A stretch of DNA of 64,000 nt from CAWFGW01 sp963849955 (GCA_963849955.1 CAWKJU010000017.1:62001-126000); one strand, 5' to 3'. Positions 16,922 through 25,630 are shown, counted from the first letter of the stretch. Numbers and translations: made by a program. The notes: generated by a model from the sequence alone, not told the origin.

Positions 16922-17251
16922 TTAACAGCAGTTGTTTTTAGTCGAAATTGACGTAGAAATACCCGTGAACAATTCCACCACTTGCCCCCAGATCATTGGG
17001 TTAATGCAATAGCAGATGTTGTTTCCAGTGATAGTTCCTTGAATGAGCCCTACTTTTTTCAACTCTGATAGGTGTCGTGAAACCGTTGATTGCGCCAAGG
17101 GCAATTCCTCTACAATATCACCACAGATGCAGGAAGGGCTATCTGCTAAATACAGCATAATAGTCAACCGAGCGGGGTGACCTAGTGCTTTAAGCACCTC
17201 AGCCATCTGCGTAGTTTCTATGGTAAAGCCATCGGTTTTTGTTATTCCCAT
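16922..17251 (-). CDS. arsR: ArsR/SmtB family arsenite-responsive repressor
   Basis: A 109-residue winged-helix repressor. MGITKTDGFTIETTQMAEVL leads into LKALGHPARLTIMLYLADS, then the sensor helix CICGDIVEELPLAQSTVSRHL with the two closely spaced cysteines of arsenite-sensing ArsR proteins, and the wing KKVGLIQGTITGNNICYCIN. The C-terminus ends NNCC, adding another possible thiol site. As(III) binding should release it from the operator at 17249-17271, which covers its own start codon. It heads the ars operon; autoregulation of the whole unit is expected. The N-terminus matches the family, so the ATG at 17251 is preferred although no leader is possible. Confidence 0.93.
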   Translation of the reverse strand: MGITKTDGFTIETTQMAEVLKALGHPARLTIMLYLADSPSCICGDIVEELPLAQSTVSRHLSELKKVGLIQGTITGNNICYCINPMIWGQVVELFTGISTSISTKNNCC

Positions 17252-17271
17252 ATCGCAATATTACGATATTG
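17249..17271 (-). promoter_or_regulatory. Palindromic ArsR operator overlapping the -7 box and start codon
   Basis: ATATCG (17250-17255) and CGATAT (17264-17269) form one palindrome; CAATAT (17256-17261) and ATATTG (17266-17271) form a nested one. On the minus strand the same bases contain TAATATTG (17263-17256), one mismatch from the TAnnTTTG -7 box, followed by CGAT and the arsR ATG. Bound ArsR would block both polymerase and initiation. Confidence 0.65.
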
Positions 17272-17287
17272 TTTAAAGAAAAAAAAA

Positions 17288-17869
17288 TTAGCCATCAACT
17301 TTATATTGCTCTTCTTTAAAAAAACGTCTGTCTTTGATTTTTTCAAACAGCATATCCGCTTCCGATTTAACAAGCCCATGAGCAAATCCTTGAGGTGTGT
17401 TTTCATACATAAACGAAAAAGCGCCACTTGACTTGAGTTGTAATGTTCTATTACCAAATTGTTTGGTAGTCATCACTTCATTATTATTTAAACCAAACTG
17501 TGTTATTTTTTTAATGTGGAAAGTGCTTGTAGGACTAAAAAATTTAAACCTTGTTCGTACAGTAAGTATGCCCCTGTTGAAGTTGATAATTTCTTTTCCA
17601 GCTATCATAGAAAGCCATATTCTTATCACGACAAACCCTGCTGCTGTCCAAGCTAACAACCAAAATAAAACAAATAGCTCTGGACCCCAAACGCCTTTAT
17701 TTATTGCGCTTAACACCATGATAAGTGCAAATAATTCACCTCCAAACCAACCACACAACCAAAAAGAAAGAAAAGCCAATCCCAGCCAATTTCTTTTTGT
17801 AGGGATTTCAATAGTTAATCCGTGAATGGTTTCGGTAACTACTGATCTTCCTTTGTAGGGTTTTTCCAT
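17288..17869 (-). CDS. Two-helix membrane protein of unknown function
   Basis: A 193-residue protein with no family I recognise. Two long hydrophobic segments lie at about residues 28-55 (LAFLSFWLCGWFGGELFALI) and 65-95 (LFVLFWLLAWTAAGFVVIRI), joined by a short loop. A C-terminal domain of about 95 residues has beta-rich character (GILTVRTRFKFF, ITQFGLNNNEVMT, GNRTLQLKSSGAFSF), like PH-type domains of small membrane proteins. The N-terminal PYKGRSVVTETIHGLTIEIP precedes the first helix. It ends 37 bases from arsR on the same strand but upstream of the operator, so it is probably not part of the ars operon. Confidence 0.65.
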   Translation of the reverse strand: MEKPYKGRSVVTETIHGLTIEIPTKRNWLGLAFLSFWLCGWFGGELFALIMVLSAINKGVWGPELFVLFWLLAWTAAGFVVIRIWLSMIAGKEIINFNRGILTVRTRFKFFSPTSTFHIKKITQFGLNNNEVMTTKQFGNRTLQLKSSGAFSFMYENTPQGFAHGLVKSEADMLFEKIKDRRFFKEEQYKVDG

Positions 17870-17932
17870 CTATGCTGATTACTTCTTTCATTAAATATAA
17901 ATAAAGTACCTCCTTCTTATTATATTCAATGA

Positions 17933-20068
17933 ATGATTTTTCGCAGAATTATCTTATTTCTCCTCTTAACACTGGTTACGGTCTCGTGTTCACCTCACCA
18001 TGACACCTTTGATTTTTTCTCTGTCTCCCTATATATTCTTCCGTTTATTCTAGCACTGGTGGTGTTTAACCTCTCCGAGTTATACCGAGCCCACAAAAGA
18101 GCGCGAGTAAAAACCCGTTTTTTTACGTTCAAGCGTTTTAGAACCATCATTGTGGCTATCGGTATGATTGTCATGACTTCCCTGGTCGTTTTTTTTCTAC
18201 CCGATAATAGTCCATCTACCCCTGCGGAATTGACCAGGTACGGCAAACTCACCAAAGCTCCTGAGTTGGAACTGGAAGGGTTGCGGCTTCAACATTATGA
18301 AAACCCTAATGATCCGATAATCACTTATCACTACTTTAAAAAAGTAGTCGAAATGGATGAAAATTTCATTCGCACCAACGGCTTAATTGGAGAAAATAAA
18401 TCCACCCCAGGAAATTATTTTGAATTAGCGTGTCTCAACACCTTAAAACTCGATTTTGACAAAGCATCATTTTATGTGCTCACCCTGAATGAACAGCAGC
18501 CAGTGGTTTGTTACCTCAAGGGACAAGTAGCATTGTACCAGGGCGACTCCGCCAATTTTGTGGCTTATTTAATTAAGGAAATCGAAAACGATGGTTTGAA
18601 AAAAGAAGCCTACCCGCTGCTAAGCGGTTATTTTTTAAATAATAACCAACACGATTTATTGTATGACTTAGTGAAGTCTGACACCTACTTAAACTACTTA
18701 CCCAACCACTTAGCTGGCAGTGTGTATTTTCAACATGGTGATATTATACGGTACATTTCAAGCATCTTTCTGCACCTCTACCATAAGCTGAATATTTACA
18801 GTTTTATCGGGGCTTTCATTATCTTAATCGCTTATACCTTATTCCTGCGCGAGCTGGATTTGTTTAACAAAGAAAAATGGAGATGGGTAATCCTTTTGGT
18901 TGGCTATGGCGTTATCAGCCCTTTCTTTGTCTTTCCTTTTAGTGATTTTTTAAGTTATGGCTTGGGCTGGCAACGCGGTGATACGTTGGTGTCAGAATTT
19001 CTTTTTTTCACCATTAATGTCGGTTTGGTGGAGGAGTATGTGAAATTATTCCCTTTCATCTTATTACTTCTTTTTACAAAAAAATTGAAAGAGCCTTATG
19101 ATTATATGCTCTTTACCTCACTAGTCGCCTTTGGGTTTGCTTTTACTGAAAACCTCATTTATTTCACAGACCAGGGAATAGGAATCATGCAAATCAGAGG
19201 AATGTTGTCAGTGATTGGTCATGCGATGTTTACCTCTACAGTAGGGTATTTATTAGCTTTTTCACGGTTCAAGAAAAGGTTAGCTTCTCCAGTAGTTTTA
19301 GTTGGTTTGGGGTTAGTGGTTGCCGCATTACTTCATGGTACGTTCAACTTTTTGATCGGATCACAAAGTGGTGTGTTATTCCTGAAAATGGCTTTCTTTC
19401 TTTATTTCTTAGCGCTGGTGCATATGTGGTCTATTATGTTGAACAACTGCATCAACAACTCATCCTATTTTAACTTTTCTGCATTACCCAAATTAAAAGA
19501 CTTTCACTTTAAAGCCACCATTGTGCTATTGAGCATCATCATCACGGAATATTTATTAACCTCCATTTCCATCGGGAAAACTTACGCTTTTGAAAGCTTA
19601 TTGAGTTTCTTTTATCCGGGACTTTATTTGGTGCTGTTCCTTTCTAACACGCTCGGTCGCCTCGATTTTTTCAAAAACTATTGGGAGCCAGTGGTGCCTC
19701 CTTACCGCGAATTGTTATTTCCGCGAACCGCAAATACGAACGAATATGTAGGCAAACAAATTCGAATAACTCCGACAGAAACAAATAAGTTAGTGCATCT
19801 CGGTGAATTAAAAGGAACTATTGTCGAAAGGAAAATTTACCGCAGTAGTACTAATTGGTTTGTGGTCCAATTATTAAATCCACTACCTATTCGAGCGGTA
19901 TATCCTTTATTACTTTTTATCGAATTCGGTGCAAGCGGTGTTTCTTTGGATGACGAACTCAACAGTAGTTGTGAAATTTATGTGGTGCCTGAAACGGTTG
20001 ATTATAAAAAAATTAAAATCACGGGGTCGTTGTTACGGGCTGGCGAGGCGAAGTTAAATCTAACTTAA
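17933..20068 (+). CDS. PrsW family intramembrane metalloprotease with N-terminal periplasmic-type domain
   Basis: A 711-residue membrane protein. Residues about 285-500 carry the PrsW motifs: EEYVK (367-371, the EExxK metal motif), FAFTEN (402-407), H430 in SVIGHAMFTST and LLHGTFNFL, spread over about eight helices. PrsW cleaves anti-sigma factors in Bacillus. The N-terminal 270 residues are unusual: a signal-like segment with TVSCS, two helices, then a soluble domain with TPR-like helices (about 110-265). The C-terminal 150 residues after the last helix form a beta-rich soluble region. The cysteine at 19 could be a lipobox. No sigma or anti-sigma gene is adjacent, so the target is unknown. 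It overlaps the convergent barrel gene by four bases. Confidence 0.8.
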   Translation: MIFRRIILFLLLTLVTVSCSPHHDTFDFFSVSLYILPFILALVVFNLSELYRAHKRARVKTRFFTFKRFRTIIVAIGMIVMTSLVVFFLPDNSPSTPAELTRYGKLTKAPELELEGLRLQHYENPNDPIITYHYFKKVVEMDENFIRTNGLIGENKSTPGNYFELACLNTLKLDFDKASFYVLTLNEQQPVVCYLKGQVALYQGDSANFVAYLIKEIENDGLKKEAYPLLSGYFLNNNQHDLLYDLVKSDTYLNYLPNHLAGSVYFQHGDIIRYISSIFLHLYHKLNIYSFIGAFIILIAYTLFLRELDLFNKEKWRWVILLVGYGVISPFFVFPFSDFLSYGLGWQRGDTLVSEFLFFTINVGLVEEYVKLFPFILLLLFTKKLKEPYDYMLFTSLVAFGFAFTENLIYFTDQGIGIMQIRGMLSVIGHAMFTSTVGYLLAFSRFKKRLASPVVLVGLGLVVAALLHGTFNFLIGSQSGVLFLKMAFFLYFLALVHMWSIMLNNCINNSSYFNFSALPKLKDFHFKATIVLLSIIITEYLLTSISIGKTYAFESLLSFFYPGLYLVLFLSNTLGRLDFFKNYWEPVVPPYRELLFPRTANTNEYVGKQIRITPTETNKLVHLGELKGTIVERKIYRSSTNWFVVQLLNPLPIRAVYPLLLFIEFGASGVSLDDELNSSCEIYVVPETVDYKKIKITGSLLRAGEAKLNLT

Positions 20069-21231
20069 TTTACTTTTTCAACTATTGACTGACTGCTTTT
20101 CCAACGAAAAGGGTAATGTTGATCCAAAGACACGCTAATACCTCCTTGTACTGTCCAAATAATATCATCATACCTAATGTTAAGATAATCTCTTCCAGTA
20201 TAGGCTTTCAATATAAAACCAATAGATCTTGAACTAAGTGGTTGGTAGTGCAAAATCACATTTAGGTTAGTTCTGAACTGATTACTGTTATTAGACAAAT
20301 TGGGTTCAAACAAATGTAACTTACCAAGAATTGTTTCTGTTGAAATTTGCACATGAAATGTGTGCAATCTTTTGATAATGTATTTAACTCCGTCTTGCTC
20401 CCATAATTGAGTTTTTTTGCGTTGATGAGGTTTAGAGTAAAAGTCGAAAGCAAAACCAACCCGGTTTTGTCCATATCGATATTGTTGATCAGGAGTAAAT
20501 TCAAAGCCAAAAAAATCACCATCAAAACGGGACCAAGCTTTAAAACTGTAGAGGTTATTTTGTTCTGACAAAATCTGGTATAAGGCGGAAATTTTTACAA
20601 AATTAGTTGAGAAATCACCTTGTCGATAGTCATTTCTTCTTTTTGTGCTATCAGCAGTATAAAGAAATACTCCTTCTGGTTGACCGTTAGAAAAATGATG
20701 CGCTTGAATGTTAAACGACAAACTTTTTATTGTTTCTGCACTATTTCCAACACCAGTTGTCCGCTCGAAGAGATGTTTCCAAGGCTTTGTTTTATTGTTC
20801 CAAACTTGTAAATCAACGCCAAGACCAACTTCTTGAGAAATAGGTGTTAGTGGACTCGACTCATCTCCAGTCATGCGGAAATTTGTGCCGTAGTCCAATG
20901 TTATTCGAGAAATTTTTGCTAAAGTCACAGAGTTTATTCTTGGCTGTAATATCGGGAACCGAATATTGATATTAGTTTCAAATTTATACCCATTTTTACC
21001 TTCTCGTTCTACTAAATCAATTTTTCGGTCGTTAATACTTTTAACCACAGGGAAAGTAAGATAACTCAGGTTGTCAGTTGCTTTCCAAAAATCCCGTATT
21101 AAAAAATACACGGAGGTATCCCTATCCAATGAATAACGATTAATTTTTATATCATTATTTATTGCAGATTCATTTTGAGGAAAAGCATAAACTGAAAACA
21201 CTAAACAAACCCAAAAAAGGTAGTTCTTCAT
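20065..21231 (-). CDS. Outer-membrane beta-barrel, candidate phospholipase A (PldA-like)
   Basis: A 388-residue exported protein. MKNYLFWVCLVFSVYAFPQ is the signal peptide; a nine-residue extension to 21258 is rejected because the signal begins here. The rest alternates polar and hydrophobic residues as in barrels and ends VEKVN. The segment IQAHHFSNGQPEGVF contains HxSNG, the motif of outer-membrane phospholipase A (His and Ser of its catalytic triad, HQSNG in E. coli). An Asn that could complete the triad follows in DFSTNFVKI, after a longer loop than in PldA. The function is therefore a hypothesis: hydrolysis of outer-leaflet phospholipids. Otherwise it is an uncharacterised OMP. It converges with the PrsW gene. 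Confidence 0.55.
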   Translation of the reverse strand: MKNYLFWVCLVFSVYAFPQNESAINNDIKINRYSLDRDTSVYFLIRDFWKATDNLSYLTFPVVKSINDRKIDLVEREGKNGYKFETNINIRFPILQPRINSVTLAKISRITLDYGTNFRMTGDESSPLTPISQEVGLGVDLQVWNNKTKPWKHLFERTTGVGNSAETIKSLSFNIQAHHFSNGQPEGVFLYTADSTKRRNDYRQGDFSTNFVKISALYQILSEQNNLYSFKAWSRFDGDFFGFEFTPDQQYRYGQNRVGFAFDFYSKPHQRKKTQLWEQDGVKYIIKRLHTFHVQISTETILGKLHLFEPNLSNNSNQFRTNLNVILHYQPLSSRSIGFILKAYTGRDYLNIRYDDIIWTVQGGISVSLDQHYPFRWKSSQSIVEKVN

Positions 21232-21353
21232 ATCCAAGGAGTTGCAATTATTAAACATTTAACAAGTTAGGAATACTTTGACTACAATTAGTCTTTCAAA
21301 TAATAACTGATAATCGACACTTGAAATTACAATTTTACGTATATTAGATTGGT

Positions 21354-22508
21354 ATGTACCTCAAACAATTAGGTAAAAAAATTGTCTCCTTAGGAGTTAT
21401 CATCATCTGCATTCACCTGCTTTTGCTGATAACAGGAAAAGCATATATCTGGAAAGCCATTTGGTACAATTTCCCTGGGATATATGATCACGAGATTTTT
21501 TTTAACAATCACATTTTAGCATCCACAAACCCACAGCCCTGGGCAACGTCCGCTAATTACAATAAAACCCCTCTTTCCTCCGAGTTAGAAGCGCTTCACA
21601 AGCACATAAAAACAACTGCTTATGTCGTGATAAAAAATGACTCAATCATTCAAGAAAACTATTGGATAGATGGCGACACTTCTGTGATTTCTAACTCTTT
21701 TTCGATTGCAAAAAGTTATGTAAGCATGCTGATTGGCTTTGCCATTCAAGACAAATACATTCGTTCGGTAGATCAGCCCATCGGGGATTTTTTACCTTAT
21801 TTTAGAAGCGAGGGAAAAGAAAAAATTACCATTAAACATTTGTTACAGATGTCATCGGGCTTAAGTTGGGATGAGTCGTATACTGGTCCTCTATCAATTA
21901 CTACGCAAGGGTATTACGGGAACGATTTAGAAAAGCTTATCAAAGGCTTAAAGGTGATATCTGAACCAGGAACAGAATTTAGATACCTTAGTGGTGACAC
22001 TCAACTTTTAGGTTTAGTGCTCATAAAAGCAACCGGTTATTCGCTTAGTGAATATTTACACTTAAAATTCTGGAATCCTGTTGGTGCAGAAAATGAAGCA
22101 CTTTGGAGTACCGACAACCTATATGGGCGGGAAAAAGCATTTTGTTGTATCAGCGCTACTGCAAAAGATTATGCTAGAATTGGCAAGTTGTATTTGAATA
22201 ATGGACAATGGAATGGCGTGCAACTGTTAAATAGTTCATATATAACTGCTAGCCTAGAGCCAAATGGTTATTTCGACCCGCAGAGTAAAACTAATTGTGA
22301 TTTCTATGGCTATCAATGGTGGCTTATCCCTAACTACTTAGGCCACGACATTTTTTATGCCCGAGGAATTCTAGGTCAGTTTATTATTTGCATCCCGGAA
22401 AAGAACATCATCATCGTGCGCCTTGGCCATGAACGAGGCGATAAAAAAGATGGTATTCATCACATCATCACCTATGCGATGATTGATGAGGTGCTGAAGA
22501 ATTTTTAG
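21354..22508 (+). CDS. Membrane-anchored serine hydrolase, class C beta-lactamase family
   Basis: A 384-residue protein of the beta-lactamase/penicillin-binding superfamily (Pfam Beta-lactamase). An N-terminal hydrophobic helix (residues 9-28) anchors it. The catalytic SxxK is SIAK at 117-120, following VISNSF, and a conserved LLQMSSGLSWDE comes after it. The Tyr motif is in FRYLSGDTQLLG and a possible KTG-box counterpart is ARGILGQF near the end. Such proteins are usually esterases, D-aminopeptidases or 6-aminohexanoate-like hydrolases rather than drug-resistance enzymes. The start at 21354 follows a TATATTAG -7-like box by six bases. The gene is divergent from the barrel gene. Confidence 0.85.
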   Translation: MYLKQLGKKIVSLGVIIICIHLLLLITGKAYIWKAIWYNFPGIYDHEIFFNNHILASTNPQPWATSANYNKTPLSSELEALHKHIKTTAYVVIKNDSIIQENYWIDGDTSVISNSFSIAKSYVSMLIGFAIQDKYIRSVDQPIGDFLPYFRSEGKEKITIKHLLQMSSGLSWDESYTGPLSITTQGYYGNDLEKLIKGLKVISEPGTEFRYLSGDTQLLGLVLIKATGYSLSEYLHLKFWNPVGAENEALWSTDNLYGREKAFCCISATAKDYARIGKLYLNNGQWNGVQLLNSSYITASLEPNGYFDPQSKTNCDFYGYQWWLIPNYLGHDIFYARGILGQFIICIPEKNIIIVRLGHERGDKKDGIHHIITYAMIDEVLKNF

Positions 22509-22582
22509 TGCAACCTCCTTAGTGCTCTTCAAAATTGCATCTCCCTTTTTTTTAAGCTTTCTTTGCACCCTAATTTCTAACC

Positions 22583-22939
22583 ATGAACAAAGTATATTAT
22601 CTACATACTTGCTCTACATGTCAACGCATTTTAAAGGACCTCAACTGGCCTGAATCGTTTGAGAAGCAAAACATCAAAGAAACAGCTATCACCGAAAAGC
22701 AGTTGGATGAAATGGCACAACTAGCCGGTTCATACGAAAGTCTTTTTAGTAGAAAAGCCATGAAATATAGAGCTTTGGGATTAAACAACGAGACGCTCAG
22801 CGAACAAGATTATCGCAAATACATACTCGAAGAATACACCTTCTTAAAACGACCTGTGTTTATTCTTGGCAACGAAATATTTATCGGCAACGCAAAAACT
22901 ATCGTAGAAGCCGTGCAACAAAAACTAGCAAACTTATGA
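22583..22939 (+). CDS. ArsC/Spx-family thioredoxin-fold protein
   Basis: A 118-residue glutaredoxin-fold protein of the ArsC family (Spx/MgsR/YffB type). The active site is HTCSTCQR, a CxxC pair at residues 10-13, followed by the family elements FEKQNIKET and LFSRKAMKYRALGL. The C-terminal FLKRPVFILGNEIFIGN matches the conserved cis-Pro and RP motif. It is unlikely to be the arsenate reductase, since the ars operon has its own. A redox or protein-thiol role is likelier. A weak -7 box, TTTCTTTG, lies 17 bases before the ATG. Its stop overlaps the yicC start. Confidence 0.8.
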   Translation: MNKVYYLHTCSTCQRILKDLNWPESFEKQNIKETAITEKQLDEMAQLAGSYESLFSRKAMKYRALGLNNETLSEQDYRKYILEEYTFLKRPVFILGNEIFIGNAKTIVEAVQQKLANL

Positions 22940-23814
22940 TGAAATCAATGACCGGTTTCGGTTCGTCACTTGTAGAAACCGATGGGTTTAAAATAGCGGT
23001 AGAGGTTAAGACGCTGAACTCAAAAACACTGGATGCAAATATGCGCCTTCCTCGTCAGTTTTCTGATAAAGAGTTAGAAGTGAGAAACCTTCTCAATGAA
23101 AGTCTGGAGCGAGGTAAAGTTTCACTCAACATTGAATTTCAAAAAACAGGTAATGTAGAAACAAGTGCCAAAGTGAACATTCCTGTATTTAAAGCCTATT
23201 ACCAACAACTGTCAGATGCGGCTGATGCCGTTGGAGCTGACAAAGCTGACATTTACCGTTTAGCCTTGGGCATGAACAACGCTATTGAAACCGTTTCGGA
23301 AGGAAAAGCTTCAGAAGATGAATGGAAGCTAGTGCTGAATGGTTTGAAAACCGCTTTAGCAGAATGCAACAGCTTTCGAGATGATGAAGGAAGAAAGTTG
23401 GAAGAGAAATTTGTCGGCTACATCGACACCATTGAAGAGCTTTTAAAAACGGTGATTACCCAAGACCCACAGCGCATTGAAAACCTCAGAAAACGGATTA
23501 ATGATAAGATAAGCGAGTTATTGACTCCAGAGCAAACAGACAAAAACCGCTTTGAACAGGAGTTAATTTACTACATCGAAAAACTCGACATCACAGAAGA
23601 GAAAGTACGTCTTCAAAACCACCTTAACTACTTTAGAGAGGTGATGAACAGTGCTGAAAATACCGGTAAAAAACTCGGTTTTATTTCCCAGGAATTGGGT
23701 CGTGAAATCAATACCATTGGCTCGAAAGCTAACGATGTGGTGATTCAAAAATCAGTCGTTTGCATGAAAGAAGAGTTGGAAAAAATTAAAGAGCAGCTAC
23801 TCAACATATTATAA
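22936..23814 (+). CDS. YicC/YloC family endoribonuclease
   Basis: A 292-residue cytoplasmic protein with the family N-terminus MMKSMTGFGSSLVETDGFKI and EVKTLNSKTLDANMRLP. The middle is helical and the C-terminus has the conserved EELIYYIEKLDITEE-like stretch, RLQNHLNYFREV, GKKLGFISQELGREINTIGS and an EKIKEQLLNIL end. YicC proteins cleave RNA and influence small-RNA turnover. The ATG overlaps the previous stop by four bases (ATGA); a second ATG follows at once. The gmk gene that often follows yicC is absent; grpE and dnaJ come next instead. Confidence 0.93.
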   Translation: MMKSMTGFGSSLVETDGFKIAVEVKTLNSKTLDANMRLPRQFSDKELEVRNLLNESLERGKVSLNIEFQKTGNVETSAKVNIPVFKAYYQQLSDAADAVGADKADIYRLALGMNNAIETVSEGKASEDEWKLVLNGLKTALAECNSFRDDEGRKLEEKFVGYIDTIEELLKTVITQDPQRIENLRKRINDKISELLTPEQTDKNRFEQELIYYIEKLDITEEKVRLQNHLNYFREVMNSAENTGKKLGFISQELGREINTIGSKANDVVIQKSVVCMKEELEKIKEQLLNIL

Positions 23815-23892
23815 GTCTGCCAAGTTGGCACAAATTAGTGGGTGGCAAAGAAATTGATAACCCAGAGAGAAGAAAAAATCATCAGTAAAAAC

Positions 23893-24450
23893 ATGAGCAC
23901 ACAAGAAGAGCAACACAACGAGCAGGAAGAAATAAACCAAGAGCTACATGATGACACGCAAGTAGCTGATGAGCAACAAGAAGTTCCTAGCGATGCTAAC
24001 GCTGAAGAAAGTCAACCTAAAGACGAACTGACTGAACAAAAAGAAAAATATTTACGCCTTTATTCTGAATTTGAAAACTTCAGAAGAAGAACCAATAAAG
24101 AAAAGCTAGAGATGATCACCACTGCTAACGAACGTTTGGTGGTTGACTTGTTACCTATTCTTGATGACTTCGAAAGAGCCATGAAAAGTGTGGGTGATGA
24201 AGCTGGTGCTGAAAGCTTGAAAGAAGGTGTTGATTTAATATATAATAAACTGTACAAAACTTTAGAAAGCAAAGGGTTGAAACCAATCAATGCTACTGGT
24301 GAAGTGTTTGATGCAGAATTGCACGAAGCAATAACCCAAATACCTTCTCCATCAGAAGATATGAAGGGAAAAGTGATAGACGAAGTTGAAAAAGGATACT
24401 ACTTGGGAGAAAAGGTAATCCGATATTCAAAAGTAGTGATAGGAGCGTAA
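23893..24450 (+). CDS. grpE: GrpE nucleotide-exchange factor
   Basis: A 185-residue co-chaperone that releases ADP from DnaK. The N-terminal 60 residues are acidic and disordered; a long coiled coil (ELTEQKEKYLRLYSEFENFR) follows, and the beta domain contains LPILDDFERAMKS, VFDAELHEAI and YYLGEKVIRYSKVVIG, all typical of GrpE. A GTG at 23842 would add 17 residues; the ATG at 23893 (MSTQEEQ) is preferred because it gives the usual acidic start. The gene is three bases from dnaJ; the pair forms the co-chaperone operon. dnaK is not in this window. Confidence 0.95.
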   Translation: MSTQEEQHNEQEEINQELHDDTQVADEQQEVPSDANAEESQPKDELTEQKEKYLRLYSEFENFRRRTNKEKLEMITTANERLVVDLLPILDDFERAMKSVGDEAGAESLKEGVDLIYNKLYKTLESKGLKPINATGEVFDAELHEAITQIPSPSEDMKGKVIDEVEKGYYLGEKVIRYSKVVIGA

Positions 24451-24453
24451 GCC

Positions 24454-25599
24454 ATGGCAAAAAGAGATTATTACGACATATTAGGGGTTAGCAAATCTGC
24501 TACACCAGAGGAGATAAAAAAAGCCTACCGTAAGACGGCTATTAAATATCACCCTGACAAAAACCCTGACAACAAAGAAGCAGAAGACAAGTTCAAAGAA
24601 GCTGCTGAAGCCTATGAGGTGTTAAGCAACGAACAAAAACGTCAGCAGTATGACCGATTCGGACACGAAGGCATGCGTGGTGGCGGTGGTTTTGGCGGTG
24701 GCGGCATGGACATGAACGACATCTTCTCCCAATTTGGTGATGTATTTGGCGGTGGAGGCGGTGGCTTCGAAAGTTTCTTTGGCGGTGGTCGAGGAGGCGG
24801 TTCACGCATGCGAAAAGGATCAAACCTTCGCATCAAACTAAAACTGAACCTTGAAGAAATTGCCCAGGGGGTTGAGAAAAAAATTAAAGTAAAACGTAAT
24901 AACTCCTGTTCGGCTTGTAGTGGCACAGGGGCCAAAAACGGTACTGAATTAGATACGTGTAACACCTGTAATGGTGTTGGACAAATCCAAAAAGTGGTGA
25001 ACACCATGCTCGGACAAATGGTGTCTAGTGCTACGTGTCCAACCTGTAAAGGTCAGGGTAAAATCATTAAAGAACGTTGTGGCGTATGTCATGGTGACGG
25101 TGTGACATTAGAGGAAGAAGTATTAAGCATCAACATCCCTGCTGGTGTGGCTGATGGCATGCAACTGTCGATGAGTGGAAAAGGTAACTTCCCTCCTGGA
25201 GGCGGAGTACCTGGTGACTTGCTCATCATGATTGAAGAAGAAGAAAGCGGTGTGCTACACCGTGAAGGCAACAATGTGGTGTACGACTTGTACATCAACT
25301 TTGTGGATGCTGTTTTGGGTACTTCAGTGGATATACCAACCATTACTGGAAAAGCAAAAATCAAAATAGAGCCAGGAACCCAAAGCGGAAAAATACTTCG
25401 CTTACGTGGCAAAGGCATTAAGGACTTAAACGGTTATGCTACGGGTGACCAACTGGTACATGTAAATGTTTGGACTCCAAAGCAGGTTTCTGCGGATGAG
25501 AAAAAAGCATTAGAAACCTTGCGCGAGTCAGGTAATTTTACCCCTAACCCGGGCAAAGGTGAGAAAGGCTTTTTTGAAAAGATTAAGGAATTCTTTTAA
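24454..25599 (+). CDS. dnaJ: Chaperone protein DnaJ
   Basis: A 381-residue Hsp40. The J domain is residues 4-66 with the HPD motif in YHPDKNP, then a Gly/Phe-rich linker (GGGGFGGGGMDMNDIF), and the zinc-binding domain has four CxxCxGxG repeats: CSACSGTG, CNTCNGVG, CPTCKGQG and CGVCHGDG. The substrate-binding C-terminal domains follow (VLHREGNNVVYDLYINFVDA, then GTQSGKILRLRGKGI). It stimulates the ATPase of DnaK and delivers unfolded clients in the cytoplasm. It is preceded by grpE and followed by a dispersed repeat and a terminator. Confidence 0.98.
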   Translation: MAKRDYYDILGVSKSATPEEIKKAYRKTAIKYHPDKNPDNKEAEDKFKEAAEAYEVLSNEQKRQQYDRFGHEGMRGGGGFGGGGMDMNDIFSQFGDVFGGGGGGFESFFGGGRGGGSRMRKGSNLRIKLKLNLEEIAQGVEKKIKVKRNNSCSACSGTGAKNGTELDTCNTCNGVGQIQKVVNTMLGQMVSSATCPTCKGQGKIIKERCGVCHGDGVTLEEEVLSINIPAGVADGMQLSMSGKGNFPPGGGVPGDLLIMIEEEESGVLHREGNNVVYDLYINFVDAVLGTSVDIPTITGKAKIKIEPGTQSGKILRLRGKGIKDLNGYATGDQLVHVNVWTPKQVSADEKKALETLRESGNFTPNPGKGEKGFFEKIKEFF

Positions 25600-25605
25600 C
25601 AGACC

Positions 25606-25630
25606 GTCATTCTGAACAGAGGGAAGAATC
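25606..25630 (+). repeat. Copy 2 of the 25-bp dispersed repeat
   Basis: The sequence starts GTCATTCTGAACAGAGGG and ends AAGAATC, seven bases after the dnaJ stop. It matches 14486-14510 (other strand) at 23 of 25 positions. Confidence 0.75.

Noticed and set aside
22583..22939. A second arsenate reductase gene
   Set aside because: It is an ArsC/Spx-like protein with a CSTC site, away from the ars operon, and lacks arsenate-specific context; named only by fold.
24593..25418. Several minus-strand frames with proline/glycine-rich repeats opposite dnaJ
   Set aside because: They are shadows of the Gly-rich and Cys-rich coding strand of dnaJ; no independent start or function is evident.
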